Origin: Rhodanobacteraceae bacterium
Lineage (GTDB): Bacteria; Pseudomonadota; Gammaproteobacteria; Xanthomonadales; Ahniellaceae
Assembly (NCBI GenBank): GCA_016708465.1
Contig: JADJFT010000001.1
Span: forward strand, 248,001 to 312,000
Direction: 5' to 3'
Length of the DNA stretch: 64,000 bases
The notes beneath the pieces were generated by a model that worked only from the letters and a program-made list of their open reading frames with translations, was not told the DNA's origin and did not search any database. The first letter of the stretch is position 1. Each line of letters starts with the position of its first letter. Positions 36,018 to 46,287 of the stretch are shown one piece after another. Both the position numbers and the translations under genes were made by a program.

Positions 36018-38520
36018 TCAGGTTCCGTCGAACCACTGTGCCAACGCCGCCTCGATGCGCGCATCAAAGTTGGCACGACTCGGGCTGCCGCTTCCTGCGA
36101 GGGCCAGCCACTCGCGCCACAGGCTGGCAGTTTCATCCTCGACCTTGAGCGCCGCACCACCGCCGAGCTTTTCCGCAAGCCGCGCCATTTGGTGCGCCCG
36201 ACGCTGTTCACGCCAGATTTCCGGCGATGGCATTCCGGCCAGAAACTCGGCGCGGATTGGAAGTTCGGCGATGGCGTCGTGATCGGCAAGCGACTGCCGT
36301 AGACCGTCGCGCTGGCGTTCGTCGCAGCAGGCGGATCGCGCGGCGTCGAGTCGTGCCATCAGTTCCACACTGACTCCTTGCTCACGCAACGCCGAAAGCG
36401 CTGCTTGTGCGTCGGCAAAATCTGTTGCATCGACAATGCGTTGTTCGATCACCGACAGTTGTGCCGACTGTTCACGGGCATGCCGCCGTTGCGCGCGCAC
36501 CTGATCGGCACGCAGTGTGGCTCCGCGCCGTTCGATCTTCGCCATGGCACGATCGAAGGCGAGGTCGTCGTCGCGGCCGCGGTCGTCGATCGCTTGGAAA
36601 CGTTGACGAAGGTCGCTGGCTTGGTGGCGCAATGTATCGGCTGAAAGTTCGGCATCGGCGAGCACTTCTAGTTCGGTCAGAACCTGCAGCACAGCCTGCT
36701 GCTGTGCATTGCGCTCGTCACGCACGCGCTGGCTGTCATCACGTTCGCGTTCGAAGACCGGGTCAATCAGTGCACGCAATTCGTTCCACAGCGTGTCTTC
36801 GGTCTTGCGCTGTCCGCGCGGTAAGGATTTCCACTGCGGCATGATCGACTTGGCGATATTGATCTGCTCGCGGGCATCGGCATTTGCGAGTTGTCGGCGC
36901 AGTTGCGCGATCAATTTCTGTTTGGCCTCGGCGGCACCGCTGTTGAACGCCTCGATGCGCGCATGCACGGCGTCCGACAGTCGCTTGCGGCGGAGCCCGG
37001 CATCACGGCGGTCGCTGCCAACGAGGTCGGCGATCTGGGTACCGACGTCGTTGAACTTGCTGCGCCACTCCAGCAACTGCGGTAGTGGCAGATCGGTATC
37101 GGCCAATGCCACTTCGGCGCCATCGAGGAATTCGGCAACGACGCGACCTTTTTCGCTACGCAGTTCCTTGCGTTTGTCGAGGTAAGGGCGCGCAGGCGCG
37201 ACCGATTGATGGATCAGCGCACGGAAGCGGCGCGTCAAACCATCATTGCCGTCGGCAGCGCCATCACTTGCTTGCAAACGCTCCCATTCACCCTGCAATT
37301 CGCGCACGCGTGTGATCAGCGCGTCTGGATGCAAGCCGCTGCCGATCAGGGCTTCGGCGGTGTCACAGAGTCGCTTTTTCTGGTCGCGCGACGACCACTG
37401 CTGCCAATGATCTAGCTTGGCGTACTGAGCGTCGAGTTCGGCGTAACGCTTGGCGTCGTCCCATTGCGACTTTGGCCACTCAGTCTCGATCTGCTGCACC
37501 GCTGCGCGTGCCGCCCGAGCGTCGGCGAACTGGCCGGCGTCCAGTGTTTCGGCGTAACGCTGGATCGCTGCGTGTGTGCGCTCGCGCCATTGCCGACGTT
37601 GCGCCTGCTCCGCTTCGTGCGCTGCCGCTGCCGCAGCTTTTGCAGCTTCAATGGTGGGATCGGGCGCGACGACTGCAGGTACCGCAGCGGCGACTTCAGC
37701 GACGCTCACTTCGGTTACCGGAGCCGATTGCGGTTGCGGTTTTGGCGGTGGATTCAATATGTGTTTGCAAGGTGCCGACCAGCCCGTGATAACGCCGCGC
37801 AATCGCAGCCTCGGTGGCGATCGACAGGCGCGACCAGTCCGATTCGATCTGCGCCAACCGCTCGGCCGCATCCGAACCACGCGCGCGCAATAACGCGTCC
37901 AGCAGCGCACAGAGTTCGACGGCACGGACTTCGATCGCAGCGCTATCACCGGCTGCGAGCAGCGCAGCCTGCAAACGTTCGCGCGCCAGTCGTGACAATT
38001 GCTTATCGGTCTTGCGCGCACGCTCAACGATACGTTCCAGTTGCGCCGCGTCATCAATGCGCTCGAGCAGGACCAAGCGCAACTTTGGGTCCGGGTCTTT
38101 GACGCAGCGATCGACCAGGAAGGGCACTCGGTGGATACGTTCCATCGCGCAAGCACGCAGATCGGTTTCTACAGCTTCAGATGCAATCAATTCCAGCAGC
38201 GTGTTGTTCTCCATCACGCGCACGATGCGAATGCGTGCATCCAGCGGCATCTTGGCATCGAGCAGGAGATGACGCAGTCGCGCGCCAGCGGCGTCGCGTA
38301 CTTCAGGCGACAGATCAAGACGAGCGCGATCTCCGAGCAGGGCGAGGTCGTCGATACGCTTGATGGCAGCGAGGCGAACCTTGGCATCGGCATCATGGCG
38401 TGCAATGTCAGGCAGTCGCTCGACCATCGCGCTATCGGCCAAAGTTGCGACCGCACGCGCACGCTTGTCGGCATCGGCACTTTCCCAAGCCGGGCGGGAG
38501 AACATCGAAAACAGTTTCAT
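36018..38520 (-). CDS. DUF349 domain-containing protein, one frameshift
   Basis: A large helical protein, about 833 residues when repaired. The N-terminal third has HEAT-like repeats (ADAKVRLAAIKRIDDLALLG, DPKLRLVLLERIDDAAQLER). After a Pro/Ala linker (LNPPPKPQPQSAPVTEVSVA) come repeated DUF349 units, three-helix segments with W and charged residues (YAKLDHWQQWSSRDQKKRLC, AQYRF-like LTRRFRALIHQ, IMPQWKSLPRGQRKTEDTLW). The frame is lost in a T3 run at 37764-37766; removing one base gives LQHILNPPPKPQ. ATG 38520 starts MKLFSMFSRPAWESADADKR. Molecular function is not established. Divergent from tcdA. Confidence 0.8.
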
Positions 38521-38667
38521 CAGGGCATCCTTGGCGGGTCTGCGGTCACGCGGTGCAGACGCATTCGTACGTACCCCAAGCCTAGCGTCGCCGGCGTCAG
38601 TGGGCCAGCGCATCATGCTTGAACGTGCTGCCGCTATGCTGCGCGCCCCGAAACCGCCCCGACTGCA

Positions 38668-39465
38668 ATGGACTCTACCCCCAGATTTGCCGGTATCGAC
38701 CGACTTTATGGCCGTGGTTCCGCCGCGCGCTTGCAGAAAGCGCACGTGGCCATCATCGGCGTCGGCGGGGTCGGGTCATGGGTCGCTGAAGCGCTGGCGC
38801 GTAGCGGCATCGGCGCATTGACCTTGTTCGACGCCGACGAGATCTGCTTGTCGAATACCAACCGACAATTGCATGCGCTGGAAGGGCAATTTGGCAAACT
38901 CAAAGTCGAGGCATTGCGCGAACGGCTGCATCTGATCTCGCCGATTCTGGAGATTCAGGCCGTACCGGTCTTTGTGACATCGTCGATGCTGGCGGAGCAA
39001 CTCGGTCGCGGCTACGACTTGGTACTGGACTGCTGCGATGCGTTCCGAGTCAAGGTTGAAATGATCGCATTCTGTCGACGCCGCAAGATTCCGTTGATCG
39101 TGTCTGGTTCGGCCGGCGGGCGCATCGATCCGACCAAGATCAGCGTGCGCGACCTATCGAAAACTGAACACGACGCCATGCTGGCACTGATCCGAAAGAA
39201 GCTGCGCGACGAGTTCAATTTTCCGCGCGGGCCGAAACGCTACTTTGGCGTACAAGCGGTGTATTCGCTGGAAAACGTGCGTTATCCGCAAGCGGATGGA
39301 ACAGTCTGCGGTTTGCGGCCGGAAGCCGGCGATGTCGGCAAACTCGACTGTGGTGGCGGTATTGGCGCGGCCATGCACGTGACCGCCGGCTTCGCGATGG
39401 CGATGGTCGGCCGTGCGCTGGATCGACTGCTCGTAGAAAAACCTCAGGCTGTGACACCGGCCTGA
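38668..39465 (+). CDS. tcdA: tRNA threonylcarbamoyladenosine dehydratase
   Basis: E1-like enzyme (CsdL/YgdL) that uses ATP to cyclise t6A37 to ct6A in ANN-decoding tRNAs; 265 residues. N-terminus RFAGIDRLYGRGSAARLQKA, nucleotide-binding IIGVGGVGSWVAEALARSGI, catalytic Arg/Asn/Asp region DADEICLSNTNRQLHALEGQ, and DYDLVLDCCDAFRVK-like YDLVLDCCDAFRVK. The later motif GGRIDPTKISVRDLSKTEHD is diagnostic of TcdA rather than MoeB/ThiF. It overlaps the convergent tatD-like gene by 22 bases at the 3' ends. Confidence 0.93.
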   Translation: MDSTPRFAGIDRLYGRGSAARLQKAHVAIIGVGGVGSWVAEALARSGIGALTLFDADEICLSNTNRQLHALEGQFGKLKVEALRERLHLISPILEIQAVPVFVTSSMLAEQLGRGYDLVLDCCDAFRVKVEMIAFCRRRKIPLIVSGSAGGRIDPTKISVRDLSKTEHDAMLALIRKKLRDEFNFPRGPKRYFGVQAVYSLENVRYPQADGTVCGLRPEAGDVGKLDCGGGIGAAMHVTAGFAMAMVGRALDRLLVEKPQAVTPA

Positions 39466-40226
39466 TCGAGTCGGAATAGCCGAATCGCGTTTGCGCTGGT
39501 CGCCGCTGCGATCGTGGCAACATCGACCCCACGCAAGCCTGCGATCACCTCGGCCACTTCGATGATCGACGCCGGTTCATTACGCGCGCCACGCGCACTC
39601 GCATTTGGCTGGTCCGGCGCATCAGATTCGAGCAGCAGGTGTTCGATCGGCATGGTCGCGATGAGACCGCGTAGACGTTGCGCACGTTCGTAGGTCACCG
39701 GCCCACCGATGCCGAGATGGAATCCGAGTTGGAACAGTTGTCGTGCCTGCACACTGCTGCCGCTAAAGCTGTGCACGACGCCACGTAACCCGCCGATACG
39801 GCGCAGACGCAAGATCACTTCATCGACGGCACGGCGTGCATGCAGAATCAGCGGCAACTCGAATTCGCGTGCGAGCTTCAGTTGTGCATCGAATAACCGG
39901 CGCTGACGGTCCGGATCAAGACCAGCGACAAAAAAATCGAGGCCGCATTCGCCGATCGCGATCGCACCTTCGCGCAAAATCGTATCGCGCACGACATCGA
40001 TATCGTTATCGCCATGCTGATCGAGGTAGATCGGGTGCAGGCCGTAGGCAGCGAATAGATCATGCCGACCGCGACACAACTCGGCCAATGCGTTGAATGT
40101 CGAAGCGGTCACTGCCGGGATCACCTGTACAACCACGCCGGCACGTGCTGCACGTTCGATCACCGCATCGCGGTCAGCATCGAACTCGCCAGCATCGAGA
40201 TGACAGTGGCTATCGATCAGGCGCAT
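39444..40226 (-). CDS. TatD family hydrolase (YjjV-like)
   Basis: A 260-residue metal-dependent hydrolase with TIM-barrel fold. Metal ligands: H-x-H in LIDSHCHLDAGEFDADRD, Glu in AIGECGLDFFVAGLDPDRQ, His in LPLILHARRAVDEV and VVHSFSG, and Asp in LLLESDAPDQPNASARGARN. The spacing and the final Asp match the YjjV/TatD group, associated with 3'-5' nuclease activity and DNA quality control. It overlaps the upstream DUF6116 gene by 17 bases, hence likely one operon. Confidence 0.9.
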   Translation of the reverse strand: MRLIDSHCHLDAGEFDADRDAVIERAARAGVVVQVIPAVTASTFNALAELCRGRHDLFAAYGLHPIYLDQHGDNDIDVVRDTILREGAIAIGECGLDFFVAGLDPDRQRRLFDAQLKLAREFELPLILHARRAVDEVILRLRRIGGLRGVVHSFSGSSVQARQLFQLGFHLGIGGPVTYERAQRLRGLIATMPIEHLLLESDAPDQPNASARGARNEPASIIEVAEVIAGLRGVDVATIAAATSANAIRLFRLDQAGVTA

Positions 40227-40431
40227 GCGGCAGCGGCGGTGGCGCGCTTGTGATTGGCTCGCGTCGACGCTTCCAAGCCGAGAACAGCAGGGTCATCGCA
40301 CCGAGCAAAATCTCGTCGACGAACGGAATCAAATCCGGGATCAGCAGATCGGTGACGAAGATTGTCGCGGTAATCAGAAACAAGTTATGGAATCGGAGTT
40401 GCGCAAGGAAGGTGAGGACAAAAGGGGGCAT
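40210..40431 (-). CDS. DUF6116-like small membrane protein
   Basis: A 73-residue protein, MPPFVLTFLAQLRFHNLFLI at the start, with a hydrophobic segment FLITATIFVTDLLIPDLIPFVDEILLGAMT and a basic, Pro-rich C-terminus. ATG 40431 is selected because GGAG lies six bases upstream, while the earlier GTG at 40443 lacks a ribosome site. Similar small proteins occur in Lysobacterales near metabolic genes; no function is known to me. Overlaps the start of the TatD gene by 17 bases. Confidence 0.7.
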   Translation of the reverse strand: MPPFVLTFLAQLRFHNLFLITATIFVTDLLIPDLIPFVDEILLGAMTLLFSAWKRRREPITSAPPPLPHAPDR

Positions 40432-40481
40432 CAGGAACTCCACGACTAGGCGGATGGCTCGGAATATCGCATGCTCGGGTT

Positions 40482-41147
40482 ATGCGCAGGCTGAAGATGT
40501 TCACGATTTTTCTGGGGTTGGCGTTGGTCATCGACGCCGCCGCGCAGACGCATGTCTATCGCTGCCAAGATGCAAATGGGCATTGGGTGTTCCAAGGCCG
40601 TAAGTGCGGCGATGGCTTGACCTCGGTCGATACGCCCGCGACAGAGCCATTACGCAGCTCGCCGTCGCTGCGCGATACCTCAATACCGACACGATGCGAG
40701 AGCCCACCGCAGCGGTTCACGTTTGCCGATCCAGCGCTTGACGGCGCGGAGCTCAGTCTCGTAATGAGTCGCGACGCCAGCGGTTATCAAGTCGTGTTCA
40801 ATCTCGGTGGGGTGATCGAACGCGATGACGGTCCAGTACCGATTCAATTCAGCGAGCGTCTCAGTGCCCAGGGCTTGCGCTTCGACGAAGGCGAACTGAT
40901 TGCCCCTGATTTCCGCCGTGGCGACAAGCAACTTGGCTATGGTTATGCGCGCTCGGCAATACTGCTGGAGCGTGCAACAAGCGCGCTGACGATCGATACA
41001 GAGCTCGAACCACGGGGATATTCGCAATCGCTGTTGTCTGCGCCGATCGCCGCGAGTGTATTGCCAGCGTTGCGATCAGACCTATTGCGCTGCCACTTGT
41101 TGCGTGAGCGTGTGCGCATGGCAATGGCGGCGGAGCCCGAACAATAG
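40482..41147 (+). CDS. Exported hypothetical protein with DUF4124-like N-terminus
   Basis: A 221-residue protein. Residues 1-21 (MRRLKMFTIFLGLALVIDAA) are a signal peptide, and the mature N-terminus THVYRCQDANGHWVFQGRKC is the short DUF4124 pattern (Y-R-C/W-x-D-x-x-G). The rest (ELSLVMSRDASGYQVVFNLG, LLERATSALTIDTELEPRGY) is not recognised. Probably periplasmic. Divergent from the DUF6116 gene with only a short shared promoter region. Confidence 0.65.
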   Translation: MRRLKMFTIFLGLALVIDAAAQTHVYRCQDANGHWVFQGRKCGDGLTSVDTPATEPLRSSPSLRDTSIPTRCESPPQRFTFADPALDGAELSLVMSRDASGYQVVFNLGGVIERDDGPVPIQFSERLSAQGLRFDEGELIAPDFRRGDKQLGYGYARSAILLERATSALTIDTELEPRGYSQSLLSAPIAASVLPALRSDLLRCHLLRERVRMAMAAEPEQ

Positions 41148-41180
41148 CTTGCTCGTTCGATCCTTCGGTCTCCGCACGCT

Positions 41181-41198
41181 GATGTCCGAGAGGACATC
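41181..41198. repeat. Short perfect hairpin with GAGA loop
   Basis: GATGTCC-GAGA-GGACATC: a 7-bp stem with a stable GNRA tetraloop, 34 bases after one gene and 55 bases before the permease ATG. No U-run. Could be a 3' end stabiliser or a leader hairpin. Confidence 0.4.
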
Positions 41199-41252
41199 GT
41201 TTCCGCGATCGACTATGTTCGGCGTCGGCATCCCGACCGCGGTGAATGGTGT

Positions 41253-42634
41253 ATGCAGGACAACGGATCGACGAACCAGACATCTGCGGCTGCTGCTGTC
41301 GCACCCGGGCGCTTGCTAACGGTTTTAGGTGCTGCGTTCGGTGTCGCGGTGCTGGTCGGCAACACGATTGGGCTGGGCATCCTGCGCACACCGGGCGAAG
41401 TTGCGGCGCAGGTCCCTTCCGTCACCGGGTTCATGCTGGTCTGGATCGCAGGTGCGGTCTACGCATTGCTTGGTGCGCTGACAATCTCCGAACTCGCAGC
41501 GATGCGCCCGCGCTCCGGTGGGTTGTATCCGTTCGTACATCACGCCTTGGGTCCATATCCCGGCTTCGTTTCAGGCTGGACCGATTGGATAGCAACCTGC
41601 GGTAGTGCCGCAGCAGGTGCGATCGTCATTGCGGAATATCTTGGGCCGCTGATTCCAGCGCTGGCCAACCATCAGTGGGTGGTTGCGATGAGCGTGATCG
41701 TTGCGTTCACGTTACTGCAGTCGGGTGGCGTACGTGTCGGCGACGCCGCGCAGCAGTTCACCAGCCTGTTGAAGGGACTTGCGCTGATTGCACTCGCCAT
41801 CGTCGCACTGGTGATGTCACGTGGCATCGAATTACCAGCGAAGGCGACAGTCGCTGCAATCACACAGTATCCATCGGCTGCTGCGATTGCTGTCGCAGGC
41901 ATCGTGGTTGCGCTGCAGTCGGCAATTTTTACCTACGACGGTTGGACCGGACCGGTCTATTTTGGTGAAGAAGTGCGCGATCCCGGACGGAATCTGCCGC
42001 GCTCGATGATTGGCGGCCTGTTGATCGTACTGGCGATCTACTTGCTGCTGAACGCTGCGTTTCTGAGCGTCGTGCCGATCACTGAGATGGCTGGGGATAA
42101 GTTCGTTGCGGCAACCGTCGCAACCCGGCTATTCGGACCCAGCGGCGACACCGGACTGCGCGTGCTGATGATCGTGTCGCTGCTCGCTGCCGTGAATGCG
42201 TGCATGATGATGGCATCACGTGTGCCCTACGCGATGAGCCGTGACCAACTCTTGCCGGCTTCATTCTGCACGGTCAGCAAGGGTGGCACGCCACTCCCGG
42301 CGTTGCTTGTGAGCAGTTTGTTCATGCTGGTGTTCATCGCGTCGAACTCGTTCAATACCGTGTTGGCGCTGCTTTCTTTCTGCTTCGTCGCTAACTACGC
42401 GCTGACGTTCTTCAGTCTGTTTGTGCTGCGCTGGCGGGAGCCTGATACAGCGCGTCCATTCCGCGTTCCGGGTTATCCTGGATACCTGGTCTAGCACTGC
42501 TTGGCCCGCTCACATTTCTCGCTGCAGCAATTTATAGCGACACCCGCAATAGTTTGACGGCACTGGCGCTGGTGGCGATCAGTTGGCCGTTCTACGCATG
42601 GTCGCGCCGCCGACGCTCTGACATTACAGACTGA
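41253..42634 (+). CDS. APC-family amino-acid permease, one frameshift
   Basis: A 12-helix amino-acid/polyamine-type transporter of about 460 residues. TM1 contains the APC substrate-binding break GNTIGLGILRTPGEVAAQVP. Also seen are GGLYPFVHHALGPYPGFVSG (TM3), FTYDGWTGPVYFGEEVRDPG with RNLPRSMIGG (TM6 and loop), and MMMASRVPYAMSRDQLLPAS (TM8). The frame breaks at 42477-42478; with one more C it continues GYPWIPGLALLGPLTFLAAA through the last two helices to TGA at 42634. This is the typical C-terminus (ARPFRVPGYPWIP), so the two parts are one gene. Substrate unknown. Confidence 0.88.
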
Positions 42635-42670
42635 CGCCTGTAGTTGCGCCGACGGCAGCCACGTTGGCGA

Positions 42671-43867
42671 TCAGACCCGCTCGAAGATGCCGGCTGCGCC
42701 CATGCCGGTGCCGATACACATGGTGACCATGCCGTATTTCTGTTGGCGACGCTGCAGACCATGCAACAACGTAGCCACACGGATCGCACCGGTTGCGCCG
42801 AGCGGGTGGCCGAGTGCGATGGCACCGCCGAGTGGGTTGATTTTCGTCGGGTCAAGACCGAGGTCGTGGATCACCGCCAGCGCCTGCGCCGCAAAGGCTT
42901 CGTTGAGTTCGATCCAGTCCAGATCCTTCTGCGATATGCCGGCCTGCTTGCAGGCTTTCGGGATTGCTGCCTTGGGGCCGATGCCCATAATTTCCGGCGG
43001 CACCCCGGCGACGGCAAACGAGACGAACCGGGCCAGCGGCGTCAAATTGAATTCCTTGATCGCTTTCTCGCTAGCGAGCAGCACGGCACCGGCACCGTCC
43101 GACATTTGCGAACTGTTGCCCGCAGTGACCGAACCACCGGCACGGAACACCGTTTTCAAGCTTCCGAGCGCTTCCAGCGTCGTATCGGCGCGCGGACCTT
43201 CATCTTGCGTGATGACCTTGCGAACGATGCGCACGTCGCGCTTGTCGAGATCGGGTAGGCGATCATCGATATCGTAAGGCAGGATTTCGGTCGCGAATTC
43301 ACCGGCAGCGATCGCCGCTGCCGCTTTTTGATGGCTCGCTAGGGCGAACTGGTCCTGCGCGTCGCGCGTGACCTTCCATTGCTCGGCCACCTTCTCGGCA
43401 GTAATGCCCATGCCGTAGGCAATCGCAATGTTCTCGTTGTCGAACACCGCAGGATTCATTGCGATCTTGTGCCCCATCATCGGAATCATGCTCATCGACT
43501 CGGTGCCGGCAGCAATCATCAGGTCGGCTTCACCGAGCCGGATGCGATCGGCCGCGAGCGCAACGGCCTGCACGCCCGAGGAACAAAAACGGTTGATGGT
43601 CATCGCACCGATTGAGTTCGATAGGCCGGCAAGCAGCATGCCGATGCGCGCGATATTCATGCCTTGCTCGGCTTCCGGCATGGCGCAGCCGACGATGATG
43701 TCATCGATACGCGTGCGGTCGAGTTGTGGCAGTGGATCAAGGATGCCGCGCAGACAGTGCGCAAGCAGATCGTCTGGGCGAGTGTGCTTGAACACACCAC
43801 GTGGTGCTTTGCCGACCGCCGTACGATTGGCGGCGACGATGTAGCAATCCTGAGCTTGCTTGGACAT
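42671..43867 (-). CDS. fadA: Acetyl-CoA C-acyltransferase (3-ketoacyl-CoA thiolase)
   Basis: Thiolase of 398 residues that cleaves 3-ketoacyl-CoA in the last step of beta-oxidation. The acylated Cys is in TINRFCSSGVQAVALAADRI, the catalytic His in ELNEAFAAQALAVIHDLGLD and GAIALGHPLGATGAIRVATL, and the second Cys in GMVTMCIGTGMGAAGIFERV. Third gene of the tetR-fadN-fadA unit, 20 bases after fadN. Family and pathway are certain; the exact symbol (fadA or fadI type) is not. Confidence 0.94.
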   Translation of the reverse strand: MSKQAQDCYIVAANRTAVGKAPRGVFKHTRPDDLLAHCLRGILDPLPQLDRTRIDDIIVGCAMPEAEQGMNIARIGMLLAGLSNSIGAMTINRFCSSGVQAVALAADRIRLGEADLMIAAGTESMSMIPMMGHKIAMNPAVFDNENIAIAYGMGITAEKVAEQWKVTRDAQDQFALASHQKAAAAIAAGEFATEILPYDIDDRLPDLDKRDVRIVRKVITQDEGPRADTTLEALGSLKTVFRAGGSVTAGNSSQMSDGAGAVLLASEKAIKEFNLTPLARFVSFAVAGVPPEIMGIGPKAAIPKACKQAGISQKDLDWIELNEAFAAQALAVIHDLGLDPTKINPLGGAIALGHPLGATGAIRVATLLHGLQRRQQKYGMVTMCIGTGMGAAGIFERV

Positions 43868-43887
43868 GAGATTCTCCGAATGCCTGA

Positions 43888-46263
43888 TCAGTTACGCAGC
43901 GGCTTGCCGGTCTTGAGTGTGTGCAGAATGCGTTCCTGCGTCTTCGGCATTTGCGCTAGCGCGACGAAATGCTTGCGTTCGAGGTCGAGCAGCCATTGCT
44001 CATCAACGGCGGAACCGCGTTCGATTTCGCCGCCGCACAGCGTGTCCGCGATGCGCCGACCAATCTCGGCATCGTGCTCGGAAATGAAGCGACCCTCGAG
44101 CATGTTCACCAGCATCATCCGCAGCGATGCGGTGCCGGTATCGCCGGCGACCGGGATCGAGCGCGCCGGCAGCGGCGGGCGATAGCCGGAGTCGGCCAAT
44201 GCACGTGCTTCGTTCTTCGCGACGTAAAGTAGTTCGTGGTTATTGAACACAATGACGTCGGAACTGCGCAACAGACCCAATTCCACCGCTTCGAGCGCAG
44301 AACCGGACACGGTCGCCATGGCGACGGCTTGGAAGGCGCGTTGTAGAAACGGGAAAACATCACCGCCCTCGGCTTTCTGGGCGCAGCGCACGGCGAGTTC
44401 CTTCAGACCACCTCCGGCTGGCAGCAGACCGACGCCGGCCTCAACCAGTCCGATGTAACTCTCGAGTGCCGCCACCGTGCGTGCAGCATGCATCTGCAGT
44501 TCGCAGCCACCGCCGAGCGCCATGCCGCGTACCGCACAAACCACCGGGACCAATGACTGCTTGACGCGCATCGAGGTTTGCTGAAAGTGGTCGATCATCG
44601 CGTCGAACTCGGCCAGCTTGCCGGCTTGCAGTGTCGCCATCGCCCCGGTCAGGTCGGCACCGGCGCTGAATGGCTCGCCATGCTGCCAAATCACCAGACC
44701 CTTGAAGCCACGTTCGGCTTCATCGACAGCGCGCTGGATCGCATCGATCACGCCACTGCCAATCGTGTTCATTTTGGTCTTGAAGCTCAGGATCGCGATG
44801 TCGTCACCCTGATGCCACATGCGCGCGTCGGCAGTATCGAATACGGCAGTGCCCGGATGCGGCAATTCGCCCAACAATGGATCCGGAAACAACTGGCGTT
44901 GATAGACCGCGGCCTTGCTCCGTGAACGATAGGTGTTGTCGCGCGGTGCATACGAGCCATGCGACGCGTGCACGCCGGCACGGGTTGGATCGACCACCCA
45001 TTTCGGCAAGGCTGCACTGGACATGGCTTTGCCGGCATCGATATCTGCCTGGATCCATTCTGCAATCTGTTTCCAGCCGGCCGCTTGCCAAGTTTCGAAC
45101 GGACCCTGCGTCCAGCCATAGCCCCAGCGGATCGCGAAGTCGACATCGCGAGCGTTATCGGCGATCGCTTCCAAGTGATACGCGGTGTAGTGGAACAGGT
45201 CGCGGAAACAAGCCCACAAGAACTGCGCCTGTGGCTCTGCGGACTGGCGTAGTGCCGCCAACTTTTCCGCTGGATTCTTGATCTTTAGAATCGCCTCGAC
45301 CTCGGGCACCACTTTGCCGCTTTGAGCGGCATACGCGCCTTGGGCGAGATCGATCATCTGGATGTCTTTGCCGACCTTCTTGAAAATGCCGGCGCCGGCT
45401 TTCTGGCCAAGCGCACCTTTTTCGATCAACGCTTTCAGCCATGCGGGCGCTGCGAAATGGGCACGCCAAGGATCGTCCGGCAACGTATCCGCCATGGTCT
45501 TGATGACATGCGCCATGGTGTCAAGTCCGACCACGTCAGCGGTGCGATACGTTGCCGATTTCGGACGCCCGATCGCAGGGCCGGTGAGGGCGTCGACGAC
45601 ATCGAACCCGAGTCCAAATTTTTCTGTGTGGTACATCGTTGCCAACATCGAAAACACACCGATGCGGTTGCCGATGAAGTTCGGCGTGTCCTTAGCTCGC
45701 ACGACGCCTTTGCCGAGCGTCGTCGTCAGGAACGATTCCAGTGCATCGAGAATGGCTGGCGCCGTCGCCCGGATTGGAATCAACTCGACCAAGTGCATGT
45801 AGCGCGGTGGATTGAAGAAATGCACACCGCAAAAACGTTCGTGGCGCTCGGCCGGCAGGCCTTCAGCAAGTTGGTGGATCGGTAGTCCCGAGGTATTGCT
45901 GGCGATCACCGCGTCGTCTTTTAGATGCGGCAAGATCTTGCGATACAAGTCGTGCTTCCAGTCCATGCGCTCGGCAATTGCCTCGATCACCAAGTCGCAG
46001 TGCGCGAGCAGGGGCAGGTGCTGTTCGTAGTTCGCCGGAATGATTTCTCTGGTTTTCGTCTTCACTGCCAGCGGCGTCGGGCTGAGCTTGCCAAGATTGG
46101 CGATCGCCTTGGTGACAATCCCGTTCGGATCACCATCCTTCGCGGGCAAGTCGAACAACAAGACTTCGACATTGGCATTGGCGAGGTGCGCAGCGATCTG
46201 CGCGCCCATCACGCCGGCGCCGAGCACGGCGGCCCGACGAATTCGGAGCGTTGCGTCAGTCAT
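43888..46263 (-). CDS. fadN: 3-hydroxyacyl-CoA dehydrogenase/enoyl-CoA hydratase (FadN type)
   Basis: Bifunctional beta-oxidation enzyme, 791 residues. The dehydrogenase comes first: NAD fold RRAAVLGAGVMGAQIAAHLA, then SNTSGLPIHQLAEGLP and the catalytic His in FCGVHFFNPPRYMHLVELIP. A crotonase domain follows from about residue 500 (WQHGEPFSAGADLTGAMATL, AVRGMALGGGCELQMHAART, GLVEAGVGLLPAGGGLKELA). This domain order is that of FadN, the reverse of E. coli FadB/FadJ. It lies 24 bases downstream of the TetR regulator and 20 bases upstream of the thiolase, forming one operon. Confidence 0.93.
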   Translation of the reverse strand: MTDATLRIRRAAVLGAGVMGAQIAAHLANANVEVLLFDLPAKDGDPNGIVTKAIANLGKLSPTPLAVKTKTREIIPANYEQHLPLLAHCDLVIEAIAERMDWKHDLYRKILPHLKDDAVIASNTSGLPIHQLAEGLPAERHERFCGVHFFNPPRYMHLVELIPIRATAPAILDALESFLTTTLGKGVVRAKDTPNFIGNRIGVFSMLATMYHTEKFGLGFDVVDALTGPAIGRPKSATYRTADVVGLDTMAHVIKTMADTLPDDPWRAHFAAPAWLKALIEKGALGQKAGAGIFKKVGKDIQMIDLAQGAYAAQSGKVVPEVEAILKIKNPAEKLAALRQSAEPQAQFLWACFRDLFHYTAYHLEAIADNARDVDFAIRWGYGWTQGPFETWQAAGWKQIAEWIQADIDAGKAMSSAALPKWVVDPTRAGVHASHGSYAPRDNTYRSRSKAAVYQRQLFPDPLLGELPHPGTAVFDTADARMWHQGDDIAILSFKTKMNTIGSGVIDAIQRAVDEAERGFKGLVIWQHGEPFSAGADLTGAMATLQAGKLAEFDAMIDHFQQTSMRVKQSLVPVVCAVRGMALGGGCELQMHAARTVAALESYIGLVEAGVGLLPAGGGLKELAVRCAQKAEGGDVFPFLQRAFQAVAMATVSGSALEAVELGLLRSSDVIVFNNHELLYVAKNEARALADSGYRPPLPARSIPVAGDTGTASLRMMLVNMLEGRFISEHDAEIGRRIADTLCGGEIERGSAVDEQWLLDLERKHFVALAQMPKTQERILHTLKTGKPLRN

Positions 46264-46287
46264 AAGGGTATCCGGTGGGGGAGGGAA

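Noticed and set aside
40210..40443. GTG at 40443 as the start of the DUF6116-like gene
   Set aside because: The bases that would be its first codons contain the GGAG ribosome site for the ATG at 40431.
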